A stretch of DNA of 24,660 nt from Actinomycetota bacterium (GTDB lineage Bacteria > Actinomycetota > Acidimicrobiia > Acidimicrobiales > Ilumatobacteraceae). Within the stretch, counting starts at the first letter, position 1; the number at the start of each line of letters is the position of its first letter. Location of the stretch: contig WLKU01000004.1 of assembly GCA_009701105.1 (NCBI GenBank), positions 1 to 24,660 of the forward strand. Direction: 5' to 3'. The notes under the pieces are model-generated. The model ran no database searches, had not been told where the DNA came from, and saw only the letters and a program-made list of their open reading frames with translations. The position numbers and the translations under genes are program-made. Shown one piece after another: positions 15,209 through 21,695 of this stretch.

Positions 15209-15211
15209 CCT
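15206..15211 (+). promoter_or_regulatory. -10 element for the CoA-ester lyase gene
   Basis: TAGCCT ends 7 nt before ATG 15219, and its first three bases are the stop codon of the preceding gene. The following GAGAG is an alternative weak ribosome site. Confidence 0.4.
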
Positions 15212-15218
15212 GAGAGCC

Positions 15219-16160
15219 ATGTCTTTACGCTCACGCAACCTCCCACGCCGTTCCTGTCTCGCAATTCCTGGTTCATCCGAAAAGATGATGAACAAGGGTC
15301 CTGGCACCAATGCCGACATGGTGTTTTTAGATCTTGAGGATGCAGTAGCACCAAAAGAAAAAGAAGCATCCCGTGCCCGTATTGTCAGCGCAATTCGCGG
15401 TAACGACTGGGGCAACAAAGTTTTGTGCGTGCGCATCAATGACTGGAGCACCAAGTGGACTGCATACGACATCTTGGAAGTTGTTGGTAATGCAGGAGAT
15501 CGTTTGGACGAAATCATGTTGCCGAAAGTCGAAAATGCAGCGCAAGTAGTGGCTGCAGACTTGTTGCTGCGACAGGTGGAGATTGCAAGTGGACTGCCAG
15601 TAGGCCACATCGGTATCGAAGCGCAAATTGAAACTGCACGCGGACTTATCAACGTTGAAGAGATTTGTGAAGCAAGCCCTCGTCTCGAGACGATCATCTT
15701 TGGACCAGCAGACTTTTCGGCAAGCATGGAGATGCCGGTGCTCACCGGTGGCGTGCAGATTCCTGATTACCCAGGTGATCACTTCCATTACGTATTCAGC
15801 AAGATATTGATGGCTGGTCGCGCAAACGGGCTGCAAGTAATTGACGGACCATTCCTGCACGTGCGTGACAACGATGCTTTGCGTGACTATGCAAAACGCA
15901 CGCGCACACTTGGCTACGACGGTAAGTGGGCTTTGCACCCAGACCAAGTGGATGTATTGAACGACGTGTTTTCACCAACACAAGAACAGTTTGATAAGGC
16001 ATGGCAGATTTTGGATGCTTACAACCAGGCGACTGAAACTGATGGCAAGGGTGCCGTGATGTTTGGTCTTGAGATGATTGACGAAGCAAGTCGCAAGATG
16101 GCTCTCAAGTTCATCACTCGAGGTGAGCTTGCAGGTCGTACTCGCACTCCACAAGCGTGA
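15219..16160 (+). CDS. HpcH/HpaI-CitE family CoA-ester lyase, likely malyl/methylmalyl-CoA lyase
   Basis: A 313-aa TIM-barrel lyase. SCLAIPGSSEKMMNKG (about 12-27) and ADMVFLDLEDAVAPKEKEASR (about 32-52) match the CitE-like group, with the metal-binding acidic residues in DLEDAV and in GIEAQIETARGL. FGPADFSASMEMP and KWALHPDQVDVLN are further family segments. Members cleave (S)-malyl-CoA, beta-methylmalyl-CoA or citryl-CoA. With the neighbouring methylsuccinyl-CoA dehydrogenase-type and MaoC genes, I infer the methylmalyl-CoA to glyoxylate plus propionyl-CoA step of the ethylmalonyl-CoA pathway. Citrate lyase beta is less likely because no alpha or gamma subunit is near. The open frame extends to 15096, but ATG 15219 clears the upstream gene and places SLRSRNLPRRSCLAIPG at the N-terminus. 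Its stop overlaps the next gene by 4 nt. Confidence 0.85.
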   Translation: MSLRSRNLPRRSCLAIPGSSEKMMNKGPGTNADMVFLDLEDAVAPKEKEASRARIVSAIRGNDWGNKVLCVRINDWSTKWTAYDILEVVGNAGDRLDEIMLPKVENAAQVVAADLLLRQVEIASGLPVGHIGIEAQIETARGLINVEEICEASPRLETIIFGPADFSASMEMPVLTGGVQIPDYPGDHFHYVFSKILMAGRANGLQVIDGPFLHVRDNDALRDYAKRTRTLGYDGKWALHPDQVDVLNDVFSPTQEQFDKAWQILDAYNQATETDGKGAVMFGLEMIDEASRKMALKFITRGELAGRTRTPQA

Positions 16161-16870
16161 CGAAACGTTTTGATGCCATCCTGTTTGATGCAGGTGGCAT
16201 TTTTTTAATTCCCGATCCGGTAACACTCGGCGCAGTTATTCGCCCACTCGGTGGCGATGGCAGTATTGAAAGTTGCACTCGCGCGCACTACGCGGGGATG
16301 GCAGCGATTGATGCGATAGTCCAACGGGAGAACGGTGAATCAGTTGATGCATTTAGCTGGGATGGATACCGACGCGGGTACGCGATAAGTACCGGTGTGG
16401 CAGAAAAAGACATTGAAACTGCAATCGCCAAGTTGCGAGATGTCTTCTCACCGTTTTTATGGCGGTTTCCATTACTCGAGTCGACTGCAGCTTTATGGAA
16501 GATGCATCTTGCAGGATTGCCTATTGGAATTGTGTCGAACGCAAGCGGGCAGGTTGAGGCGACACTTGCCAATCAGTGCATCTGCCAAGTGGGGATTGGT
16601 GCTGGGGTGCCAGTAGAGATTGTGACCGACTCGTACGTGATCGGTGTTGCCAAACCGCATCCAGGAATCTTTGCTGACGCCTTGCGCCTCATGAACGGGA
16701 AGGGCTTTACCAACGATCGCATCGCATATATAGGTGACTCGTATGTGAACGATATTGGCGGTGCTCGAAATGCAGGACTCGTGCCGATCTTGCTCGACCC
16801 GTACGATGACCACGGGCATGAAACGTGCGAGCGGATACATTCGCTGCACGAACTGCTTGCATTTATCTAG
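16157..16870 (+). CDS. HAD-superfamily hydrolase (subfamily IA-like)
   Basis: A 237-aa cytosolic HAD hydrolase. Motif I is ILFDAGGIF with nucleophile Asp11, where the usual Asp at +2 is replaced by Gly13, as in some FDxGG members. Motif II is IVSNAS, motif III includes Lys in GVAKPHPGIF, and motif IV is YIGDSYVNDIGGA. The cap domain lies between motifs I and II (about 20-110). The substrate is unknown; small phosphorylated metabolites are usual. It starts with GTG overlapping the CoA-ester lyase stop (GTGA), so it is translationally coupled to that gene. This makes a repair or proofreading role for the same pathway possible, which is inference. It converges with the acyl-CoA dehydrogenase gene, with 12 nt between stops. 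Confidence 0.85.
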   Translation: MTKRFDAILFDAGGIFLIPDPVTLGAVIRPLGGDGSIESCTRAHYAGMAAIDAIVQRENGESVDAFSWDGYRRGYAISTGVAEKDIETAIAKLRDVFSPFLWRFPLLESTAALWKMHLAGLPIGIVSNASGQVEATLANQCICQVGIGAGVPVEIVTDSYVIGVAKPHPGIFADALRLMNGKGFTNDRIAYIGDSYVNDIGGARNAGLVPILLDPYDDHGHETCERIHSLHELLAFI

Positions 16871-16882
16871 CTGTATTTTGCT

Positions 16883-18487
16883 TTATTTTTTGCCGGAATC
16901 TTCAACGAGTTTGCGTGCGATCACCTTGAGGCACAATGTTTCGTCGGCGCCTTCGAAGATGGAAAGCACGCGAGCATCAACAAATAATCTGCTCACCGAA
17001 TATTCTTCGGCATAGCCAAAACCACCGTGAATCTGCATTGCTTCTCGAGTGACCCACTCGGCAGCCTTGCACACATAGGCCTTGACCATGCTTGCTTCCA
17101 TTTGACCTTCGCCCTTGCCCATGAGTTTCGCAACTACGTAGCTGAACTGGCGTGATGCCTGAATGATGGCGGCCATGCGCCCAAGCTTGATTTGCGTGAG
17201 TTGGTATTCGGAGATGTTGCTACCAAAAACTTTGCGATTGTTGGCGTAGGCGAGCGCTGCTTCGTATGCAGCCTGCATCACGCCAACTGCACGAGCTGCT
17301 GTTTGCAGACGGCCATTTTCAAAGCCACTCATTTGATAGTAGAAACCTTTGCCGAGGCCAGCTTCTTCACCGATTAAGTGATCGGCTGGAACCCACCAGT
17401 TTTCGAGGGCGATTTCGTACGAATGCATTCCGCGATAGCCAATGGTGTCAATTGGGCGGCCTTCCATTTTGCCGCCACCCGGCTGATCGAACATGAAACC
17501 GTGTGCGTCGCCAAGCGGTTTTGGCACGATTAACACGCTGAGGCCCCGGTGGGTCTTGGTGCGATCTGCGTCTGTGCGGGCGAGGAGCATCAGCACGTTT
17601 GCGCGTGCAGCAAATGTGCACCAAGTTTTGACACCATTGATGACGTAGCCGGCTTCGCCTTTTTCATTTGCTGCTTTCACGGCCGTGACTTTGATATTTG
17701 CAACATCGCTGCCATAGTCGGGTTCGGTCACCGCAACAGCAGCCATTACTTCGGCGGTTGCGAGTTTTGGAAGCCAATATTGTTTCTGTGCTTCAGTGCC
17801 GCCGTTGACAAGTGCGCGAGTGAGAATCTCGGGACGTGTGATGAGTGATCCACCAATGCCCAAGGAAGCGCGTGAGAGTTCTTCAGTGGCAATGCAGTTG
17901 GCCATGTATTCACCATCTCCACCTTCGGAGAAGCCGCCGTATTCTGCAGGAACTGAAAGACCAAATGCGCCGAGATCGGCGAGTCCTGAAATTATTTCTT
18001 CAGGAACATCTTCGTTGAAGCGATGCACATGTTCGGCGCGCGGTGCAATGACTTTGTTGGCGAAACTTCGGAAAGTGTCTTGCACCATTTCAAAATCATC
18101 ATCGAGATGTCGCGGTCCAGATTTTTCGGCAAGTGATGCAACAAAAACTGGGTCGCGAAACGTTGCCATGAAGTCGTATGCACCTTCAAGTGGGTGCGGC
18201 TCAATGCCCCACAGGTGTTCTCTACCCAAGAGTCTTGACGAAACTTCAAAAATCATGTCTGCAGTAAAAGCACATGTGAGCAGAGCTTCGGTTTCACCTT
18301 TTGCTCCGTAGTCCAGCATTGAGCGGGCGGTCTCGACGGCAGATGCAGAGTGTGCGAGATCGTACGCAAGTTGTTGATGGACATCTGGTCCACCAGAAGA
18401 TGCAAGATGTGCGACACCAGTGTCGACAACTTTTTTGGCTTTTTCGATTGCTTGAGCCGCTTGGGCTAGATCGCTGGTAAATGACAT
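16883..18487 (-). CDS. mcd: Acyl-CoA dehydrogenase, likely (2S)-methylsuccinyl-CoA dehydrogenase
   Basis: A 534-aa FAD enzyme that would oxidise methylsuccinyl-CoA to mesaconyl-CoA. Ordinary acyl-CoA dehydrogenases are about 380 aa. This one has an extra N-terminal helical region of about 130 residues, as methylsuccinyl-CoA dehydrogenases do. The core shows TEPDYGSDVANI, NGVKTWCTFAARANVLMLLART, IGYRGMHSYEIALENWWVPADHLIG (abbreviated) and ENGRLQTAARAVGVMQAA, which closely resemble my recollection of the Rhodobacter enzyme (GYRGMKEYEL, RIQTAARA). The catalytic base is probably Glu512 in IFEGADE. REAMQIHGGFGYAEEY is the standard C-terminal FAD/dimer segment. It is divergent from the UPF0104-type membrane gene. 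A generic long-chain or unknown acyl-CoA dehydrogenase remains the alternative. Confidence 0.8.
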   Translation of the reverse strand: MSFTSDLAQAAQAIEKAKKVVDTGVAHLASSGGPDVHQQLAYDLAHSASAVETARSMLDYGAKGETEALLTCAFTADMIFEVSSRLLGREHLWGIEPHPLEGAYDFMATFRDPVFVASLAEKSGPRHLDDDFEMVQDTFRSFANKVIAPRAEHVHRFNEDVPEEIISGLADLGAFGLSVPAEYGGFSEGGDGEYMANCIATEELSRASLGIGGSLITRPEILTRALVNGGTEAQKQYWLPKLATAEVMAAVAVTEPDYGSDVANIKVTAVKAANEKGEAGYVINGVKTWCTFAARANVLMLLARTDADRTKTHRGLSVLIVPKPLGDAHGFMFDQPGGGKMEGRPIDTIGYRGMHSYEIALENWWVPADHLIGEEAGLGKGFYYQMSGFENGRLQTAARAVGVMQAAYEAALAYANNRKVFGSNISEYQLTQIKLGRMAAIIQASRQFSYVVAKLMGKGEGQMEASMVKAYVCKAAEWVTREAMQIHGGFGYAEEYSVSRLFVDARVLSIFEGADETLCLKVIARKLVEDSGKK

Positions 18488-18494
18488 GCGCTAA

Positions 18495-18500
18495 ACGCTA
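18495..18500 (-). promoter_or_regulatory. -10 element for the acyl-CoA dehydrogenase gene
   Basis: On the minus strand TAGCGT ends 7 nt before ATG 18487. The nine bases TAGCGTTTA (18500 down to 18492) recur at the MaoC gene promoter (19765-19773). Confidence 0.45.
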
Positions 18501-18544
18501 GTTACATTTTGCCCCCGAGGCGCAACTCGGGTTGGCTCAGCACC

Positions 18545-18550
18545 TACGAT
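18545..18550 (+). promoter_or_regulatory. -10 element for the UPF0104-type membrane protein gene
   Basis: TACGAT ends 6 nt before ATG 18557, favouring that start over the TTG at 18509 that opens the same frame. Confidence 0.45.
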
Positions 18551-18556
18551 TTATGT

Positions 18557-19729
18557 ATGGCACTCCCGAGTGGACTTAAGTCGACCCTCGTGGCGCTGAA
18601 GTGGTTGATATTTGCCATCATCATCTATTTCTTTATCTTGCCGCTCATACCAGGCTTCGGAAAAGCGTTTTCGGAACTTTCCAAGGTTCGACCAAGTTTG
18701 TTGGTGCTGGGGCTTGGCCTTGAGCTGGCTGCACTTTTTGCATACTCGTTGCTGACACACGCTGCCCTTGGTGATTCTCGTCACTCAATTTCGATTTGGC
18801 GACTCTTTCGTATTCAGTTGAGCACCAAGTCGGTGAGCAATGTATTGCCCGCTGGCAGCGCAGCGAGCAGCGCACTTGGATTCAAGTTGCTCACCAGCTC
18901 GGGCGTGCCCGGTCCTGACGCTGGGTTTGCGCTTGCAACTGCAGGTCTTGGTTCTGCAGTTGTGCTCAATCTCATTTTGTGGGTTGGACTGATTGCATCG
19001 ATTCCTGGCCAAGGTGTCAACGCTGCCTACGGATCTGCTGCGCTTGTGGGTGTCATCTTGATGTTGGTGGCAACAGGACTAGTCGTTGGATTGATCGATG
19101 GGCAAGGAAGAGCAGAACGAAGCATCAAATGGATTACAACAAAATTGCGAATGGATCCAGATAACGCAGCCGATGTGTTGCGTCAATTGGGTTTTCGTTT
19201 GCAAGGTTTGGCACGCGAGCCAGGACTGAAAGAACGAGTGTTCATTTGGGCGCTGCTCAATTGGGTGCTCGACATGGCGGCACTGTGGGTATTTTTGCTT
19301 GCGTTTGGTGCAGATATTGATTTGCGCGGACTGATCGTCGCATTTGGTCTTGCCAACATTATGGCCGTAGTGCCAATCACGCCAGGCGGGCTCGGCATTG
19401 TCGAGGGTATTTTCATTCCAACACTCGTTGGTTTTGGTTTAACGCGAAGCATTGCGACAGTTGGTGTATTGAGCTATCGCATTGCGCAATATTGGATGCC
19501 GCTTATTGTCGGTGCAATTGTGTACTTAAGTTTGCGAATTGGCCCGTGGGCGATGGATCGAGCAGGAAAACTCGAATCGTTTCGCAGAGTTGCTGTGGAT
19601 GCAGCAGAGCATCCGAGCAACAAATACAACTGGGCCGAGCACTACGCGCCACGCGACAGAACGGGTCAGTTTCCGTTGCCAGACTTCAAAGGCCAATACA
19701 GCGACAGTGCTGATGACACGCCCATATGA
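18557..19729 (+). CDS. UPF0104/lysylphosphatidylglycerol synthase transmembrane-like protein
   Basis: A 390-aa integral membrane protein with about 8 hydrophobic segments of the YbhN/AglD/MprF-transmembrane family. Recognisable features are SVSNVLPAGSAASSALGFKLLTSSG (about 94-118), FGLANIMAVVPITPGGLGIVEG (about 270-291) and YRIAQYWMPLIVGAIVYLSLR near the end (cited as cores). Only the membrane domain is present, with no C-terminal aminoacyl-transferase domain, so lysyl-PG synthesis itself is not expected. A lipid-flippase-like role is plausible from the family. The last 60 residues are hydrophilic and Asp/Arg-rich. It sits between two ethylmalonyl-pathway-type genes, though a functional link is not evident. 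Confidence 0.85.
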   Translation: MALPSGLKSTLVALKWLIFAIIIYFFILPLIPGFGKAFSELSKVRPSLLVLGLGLELAALFAYSLLTHAALGDSRHSISIWRLFRIQLSTKSVSNVLPAGSAASSALGFKLLTSSGVPGPDAGFALATAGLGSAVVLNLILWVGLIASIPGQGVNAAYGSAALVGVILMLVATGLVVGLIDGQGRAERSIKWITTKLRMDPDNAADVLRQLGFRLQGLAREPGLKERVFIWALLNWVLDMAALWVFLLAFGADIDLRGLIVAFGLANIMAVVPITPGGLGIVEGIFIPTLVGFGLTRSIATVGVLSYRIAQYWMPLIVGAIVYLSLRIGPWAMDRAGKLESFRRVAVDAAEHPSNKYNWAEHYAPRDRTGQFPLPDFKGQYSDSADDTPI

Positions 19730-19764
19730 GACATGCCGGTTCTCGTGTCTTGGATAAAAATCGG

Positions 19765-19770
19765 TAGCGT
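19765..19770 (+). promoter_or_regulatory. -10 element for the MaoC-family gene
   Basis: TAGCGT ends 8 nt before ATG 19779 and shares TAGCGTTTA with the acyl-CoA dehydrogenase promoter. Confidence 0.45.
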
Positions 19771-19778
19771 TTACTGAT

Positions 19779-20294
19779 ATGACAACGCATGAGCGCCCAT
19801 TTGGCAGATGTTTAGAAGATTTCATTGTCGGCGATGTATATCGGCACTGGCCGGGCAAGACCATCACCGAAGCAGACAATCATTTGTTTTGCATGATCAC
19901 AATGAACCATCATCCACTGCACACGAATGATTGGTTTGCTGAGCAAAGTGTGCAAGGTCGCAATGTTGTTGTGGGCAACTTGGTGTATTCGTTGGTGCTT
20001 GGCATGAGCGTGCCTGACGTAAGTGGTGCAGCGATCGCCAATCTTGAAGTAGAAACTTTGCAGCACAAGTTTCCAACGTTTCATGGCGACACCATTCATG
20101 CAGAGACCCGAGTGCTTGATGCTCAGGAATCAAAGTCAAAGAATGATCGTGGCGTCGTAACTGTTGAAACCAAAGGTTTCAACCAAGATGGCAAAGAGGT
20201 GTGTTATTTCCGTCGCCGAGTGATGGTGTGGAAACGGTCGGCACTTCCAACGCGCAACCGCCCTTACGACGGTCAAGACGTCTGGGGTCAATAG
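19779..20294 (+). CDS. MaoC-family hydratase, possible mesaconyl-CoA hydratase
   Basis: A 171-aa single hot-dog-fold hydratase. The N-terminus GRCLEDFIVGDVYRHWPGKTITEADNHLF and the segment MITMNHHPLHTNDWFA (about 45-60) fit MaoC-like dehydratases, whose catalytic Asp and His occur in the D-x(4)-H hydratase region: ITEADNH (Asp31) and the NHHPLHTN cluster. FHGDTIHAETRVLDAQESKSK is the typical strand pair. It would hydrate an enoyl-CoA. With the methylsuccinyl-CoA dehydrogenase-type gene and the CoA-ester lyase nearby, mesaconyl-CoA to methylmalyl-CoA is the likely reaction, by inference. Proteobacterial mesaconyl-CoA hydratases are double-domain and about twice as long. The actinobacterial versions I recall next to these genes are short, like this one. 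mutY follows with an overlapping or abutting start. Confidence 0.75.
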   Translation: MTTHERPFGRCLEDFIVGDVYRHWPGKTITEADNHLFCMITMNHHPLHTNDWFAEQSVQGRNVVVGNLVYSLVLGMSVPDVSGAAIANLEVETLQHKFPTFHGDTIHAETRVLDAQESKSKNDRGVVTVETKGFNQDGKEVCYFRRRVMVWKRSALPTRNRPYDGQDVWGQ

Positions 20295-21172
20295 ACGCAA
20301 ACGTCGCGATCGTCGAAATCGTCGAGATCGTCGATCCGCTTTTAGGTTGGGGGCTTCCGCAGTTACGCGATTTTCCCTGGAGGCAAACAAATAATCGCTG
20401 GCACGTGCTGGTGAGTGAAGTGATGTCGCAACAAACTCAAGTGCATCGTGTGGTGCCAAAGTTCAATCTTTTTCTCGAGCAGTTTCCAACGCCAACAGTG
20501 TGCGCGCGTGCGGCGCTTGGTGAGTTGTTAGAAATTTGGCAAGGTCTTGGTTACCCACGCAGGTGTCGCAACTTGCATGAAGCAGCAAAAGTAATGGTGT
20601 TGCGACATAACGGCGAAGTACCTACAACGCTTGAAGAACTTTTGGCTCTGCCCGGTGTTGGTGATTACACGGCGCGAGCAGTGATGGCATTTGCTGATCA
20701 TGCCGATGTTGGGGTGGTGGACACCAACGTTGCGCGTGTGCTTGCTCGTGTGCAAAACAAAGTGCTTGGTAAAAAGGAAGTGCAGTTGATTGCCGATGCC
20801 ATCGTGCCCGAAGGTCTTGGATGGGAATGGAATCAGGTGATGATGGATTTTGGCGCAACGGTGTGTAGTGCCCGCGCGCCTAAATGTGAGAGTTGCATCA
20901 TCAATGACCACTGCGGCTGGAGAAAACTTGGTGGCGATGATCCGGCCCCTGCGACTGCCGGTACGAGCAAACCACAATCTCGCTTTGAAGGTTCTGACCG
21001 TCAGGCGCGTGGAAAATTAATGAAAGCATTGGTCTCTGGCGCAGTGCGTGTGGCTGATGCAGCAAAAGTGATGGGTCTGATTGAGCAACCAGAACGCTGC
21101 AATGCAATCGTACAAAGCCTTTTAGAAGACGGACTGATTGCGCAAGTTAATGAGTGGTATCAACAGCCGTGA
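20228..21172 (+). CDS. mutY: A/G-specific adenine DNA glycosylase MutY
   Basis: Removes adenine mispaired with 8-oxoguanine. DFPWRQTNNRWHVLVSEVMSQQTQV holds the catalytic Glu (SEVMSQQ). The helix-hairpin-helix is LPGVGDYTARAVMAF, the catalytic Asp is in VVDTNVARVLAR, and the [4Fe-4S] cysteines follow C-x6-C-x2-C-x5-C exactly (CSARAPKCESCIINDHC). The C-terminal NUDIX-like 8-oxoG recognition domain is absent and replaced by about 80 residues including QSRFEGSDRQARGKL, as I recall for many actinobacterial MutY. The start is unresolved: between the MaoC stop (20294) and the conserved PWR motif there is no ATG, GTG or TTG in frame. The frame's only usable starts upstream are GTG 20228 (given here) and GTG 20201, both inside the MaoC gene. 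Its 3' end overlaps the convergent selenoprotein gene by 26 nt. Confidence 0.88.
   Translation: METVGTSNAQPPLRRSRRLGSIDANVAIVEIVEIVDPLLGWGLPQLRDFPWRQTNNRWHVLVSEVMSQQTQVHRVVPKFNLFLEQFPTPTVCARAALGELLEIWQGLGYPRRCRNLHEAAKVMVLRHNGEVPTTLEELLALPGVGDYTARAVMAFADHADVGVVDTNVARVLARVQNKVLGKKEVQLIADAIVPEGLGWEWNQVMMDFGATVCSARAPKCESCIINDHCGWRKLGGDDPAPATAGTSKPQSRFEGSDRQARGKLMKALVSGAVRVADAAKVMGLIEQPERCNAIVQSLLEDGLIAQVNEWYQQP
20309..20335 (+). repeat. Three 9-bp tandem repeats in the mutY N-terminus
   Basis: ATCGTCGAA, ATCGTCGAG and ATCGTCGAT follow each other without gaps and encode IVE-IVE-IVD just after the MaoC stop. The period is a multiple of three, so copy-number change would keep the frame. The tract falls exactly where a start codon for mutY would be expected. 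Confidence 0.8.
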
Positions 21173-21695
21173 TCATCCCAAGTATTTCTTCAAACGCCTG
21201 ATCGGCATAGTTGGCCATCTCGGCATCGGTGCGGTCTTGGATGGGGTGGGGAACAAACATGCGTTGCACGTCTGGCATGCCAAGTGCAACAGATTGGGCG
21301 ATGGCTGCTTGACGAAACTCTGACGAAGCAATGAACATCGACGGAATACCGCGAGTTTCAAGATCAACGATGTCGTGCACACTGCACGACGTACAGCTGC
21401 CTCAATCGGCGAGTGCTTCGATGACTACGTTGCAAGAAATGGCAATCTCGTGGCGCAAGTCAACAGGAGCAGGTTTGGTAAAGGTTGGCTTGCGAAATCG
21501 CTTGACAGTTGCGCCAACGCCGACGAGTCTGCGCTCTAACTGATCAAGAAATACATCACCACGGGCTTTTGAGATGTCGAGCAGGCCAACAGTGAGGCCC
21601 TTGAGCGAGCTTGGTCGTGCAAGTATTTGGCGCTGCGAAGGATTCCGTTCGCTTGTTGGGTCGAGCACAAATCGTGCAGGGTTGACATTCATCAT
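21147..21695 (-). CDS. UGSC-family selenoprotein (in-frame TGA read as selenocysteine)
   Basis: If TGA 21404-21402 is read as Sec, a single 182-aa protein results. Residues 1-97 end in VVIEALAD, then Sec98-Gly-Ser-Cys-Thr-Ser-Cys, then SVHDIVDLETRGIPSMFIAS and onward to TAA 21149-21147. This U-G-S-C-T-S-C-S-V-H-D context is the hallmark of the UGSC (seleno)protein family as I know it, where the first position is Sec or Cys. U98-G-S-C101 is a UxxC redox-type motif. The N-terminal half contains GLTVGLLDISKARGDVFLDQ and VKRFRKPTFTKPAP. A perfect 7-bp hairpin begins 11 nt after the TGA (see the separate entry). The start overlaps the upstream gene by ATGA. The biochemical function is unknown. A nonsense mutation in a Cys-type member is the alternative, disfavoured by the hairpin and the intact downstream frame. 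Confidence 0.85.
21372..21404 (-). promoter_or_regulatory. Sec UGA codon with putative bacterial SECIS hairpin
   Basis: On the minus strand TGA (21404-21402) is followed by 11 nt, then GTCGTGC (21390-21384), a 5-nt loop AGTGT (21383-21379), and the exact complement GCACGAC (21378-21372). The apical loop lies about 18 nt from the UGA and contains GU, as expected of SelB-binding bSECIS elements, which are coding-region hairpins directly after the Sec codon. Confidence 0.75.

Noticed and set aside
15096..15218. N-terminal extension of the CoA-ester lyase
   Set aside because: This in-frame stretch overlaps the preceding gene, and the family homology starts after ATG 15219.
21381..21695. Reading the UGSC gene as a truncated gene or pseudogene followed by a separate small gene
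   Set aside because: The family motif spans the TGA, the downstream frame is intact to the end, and a SECIS-like hairpin is present.
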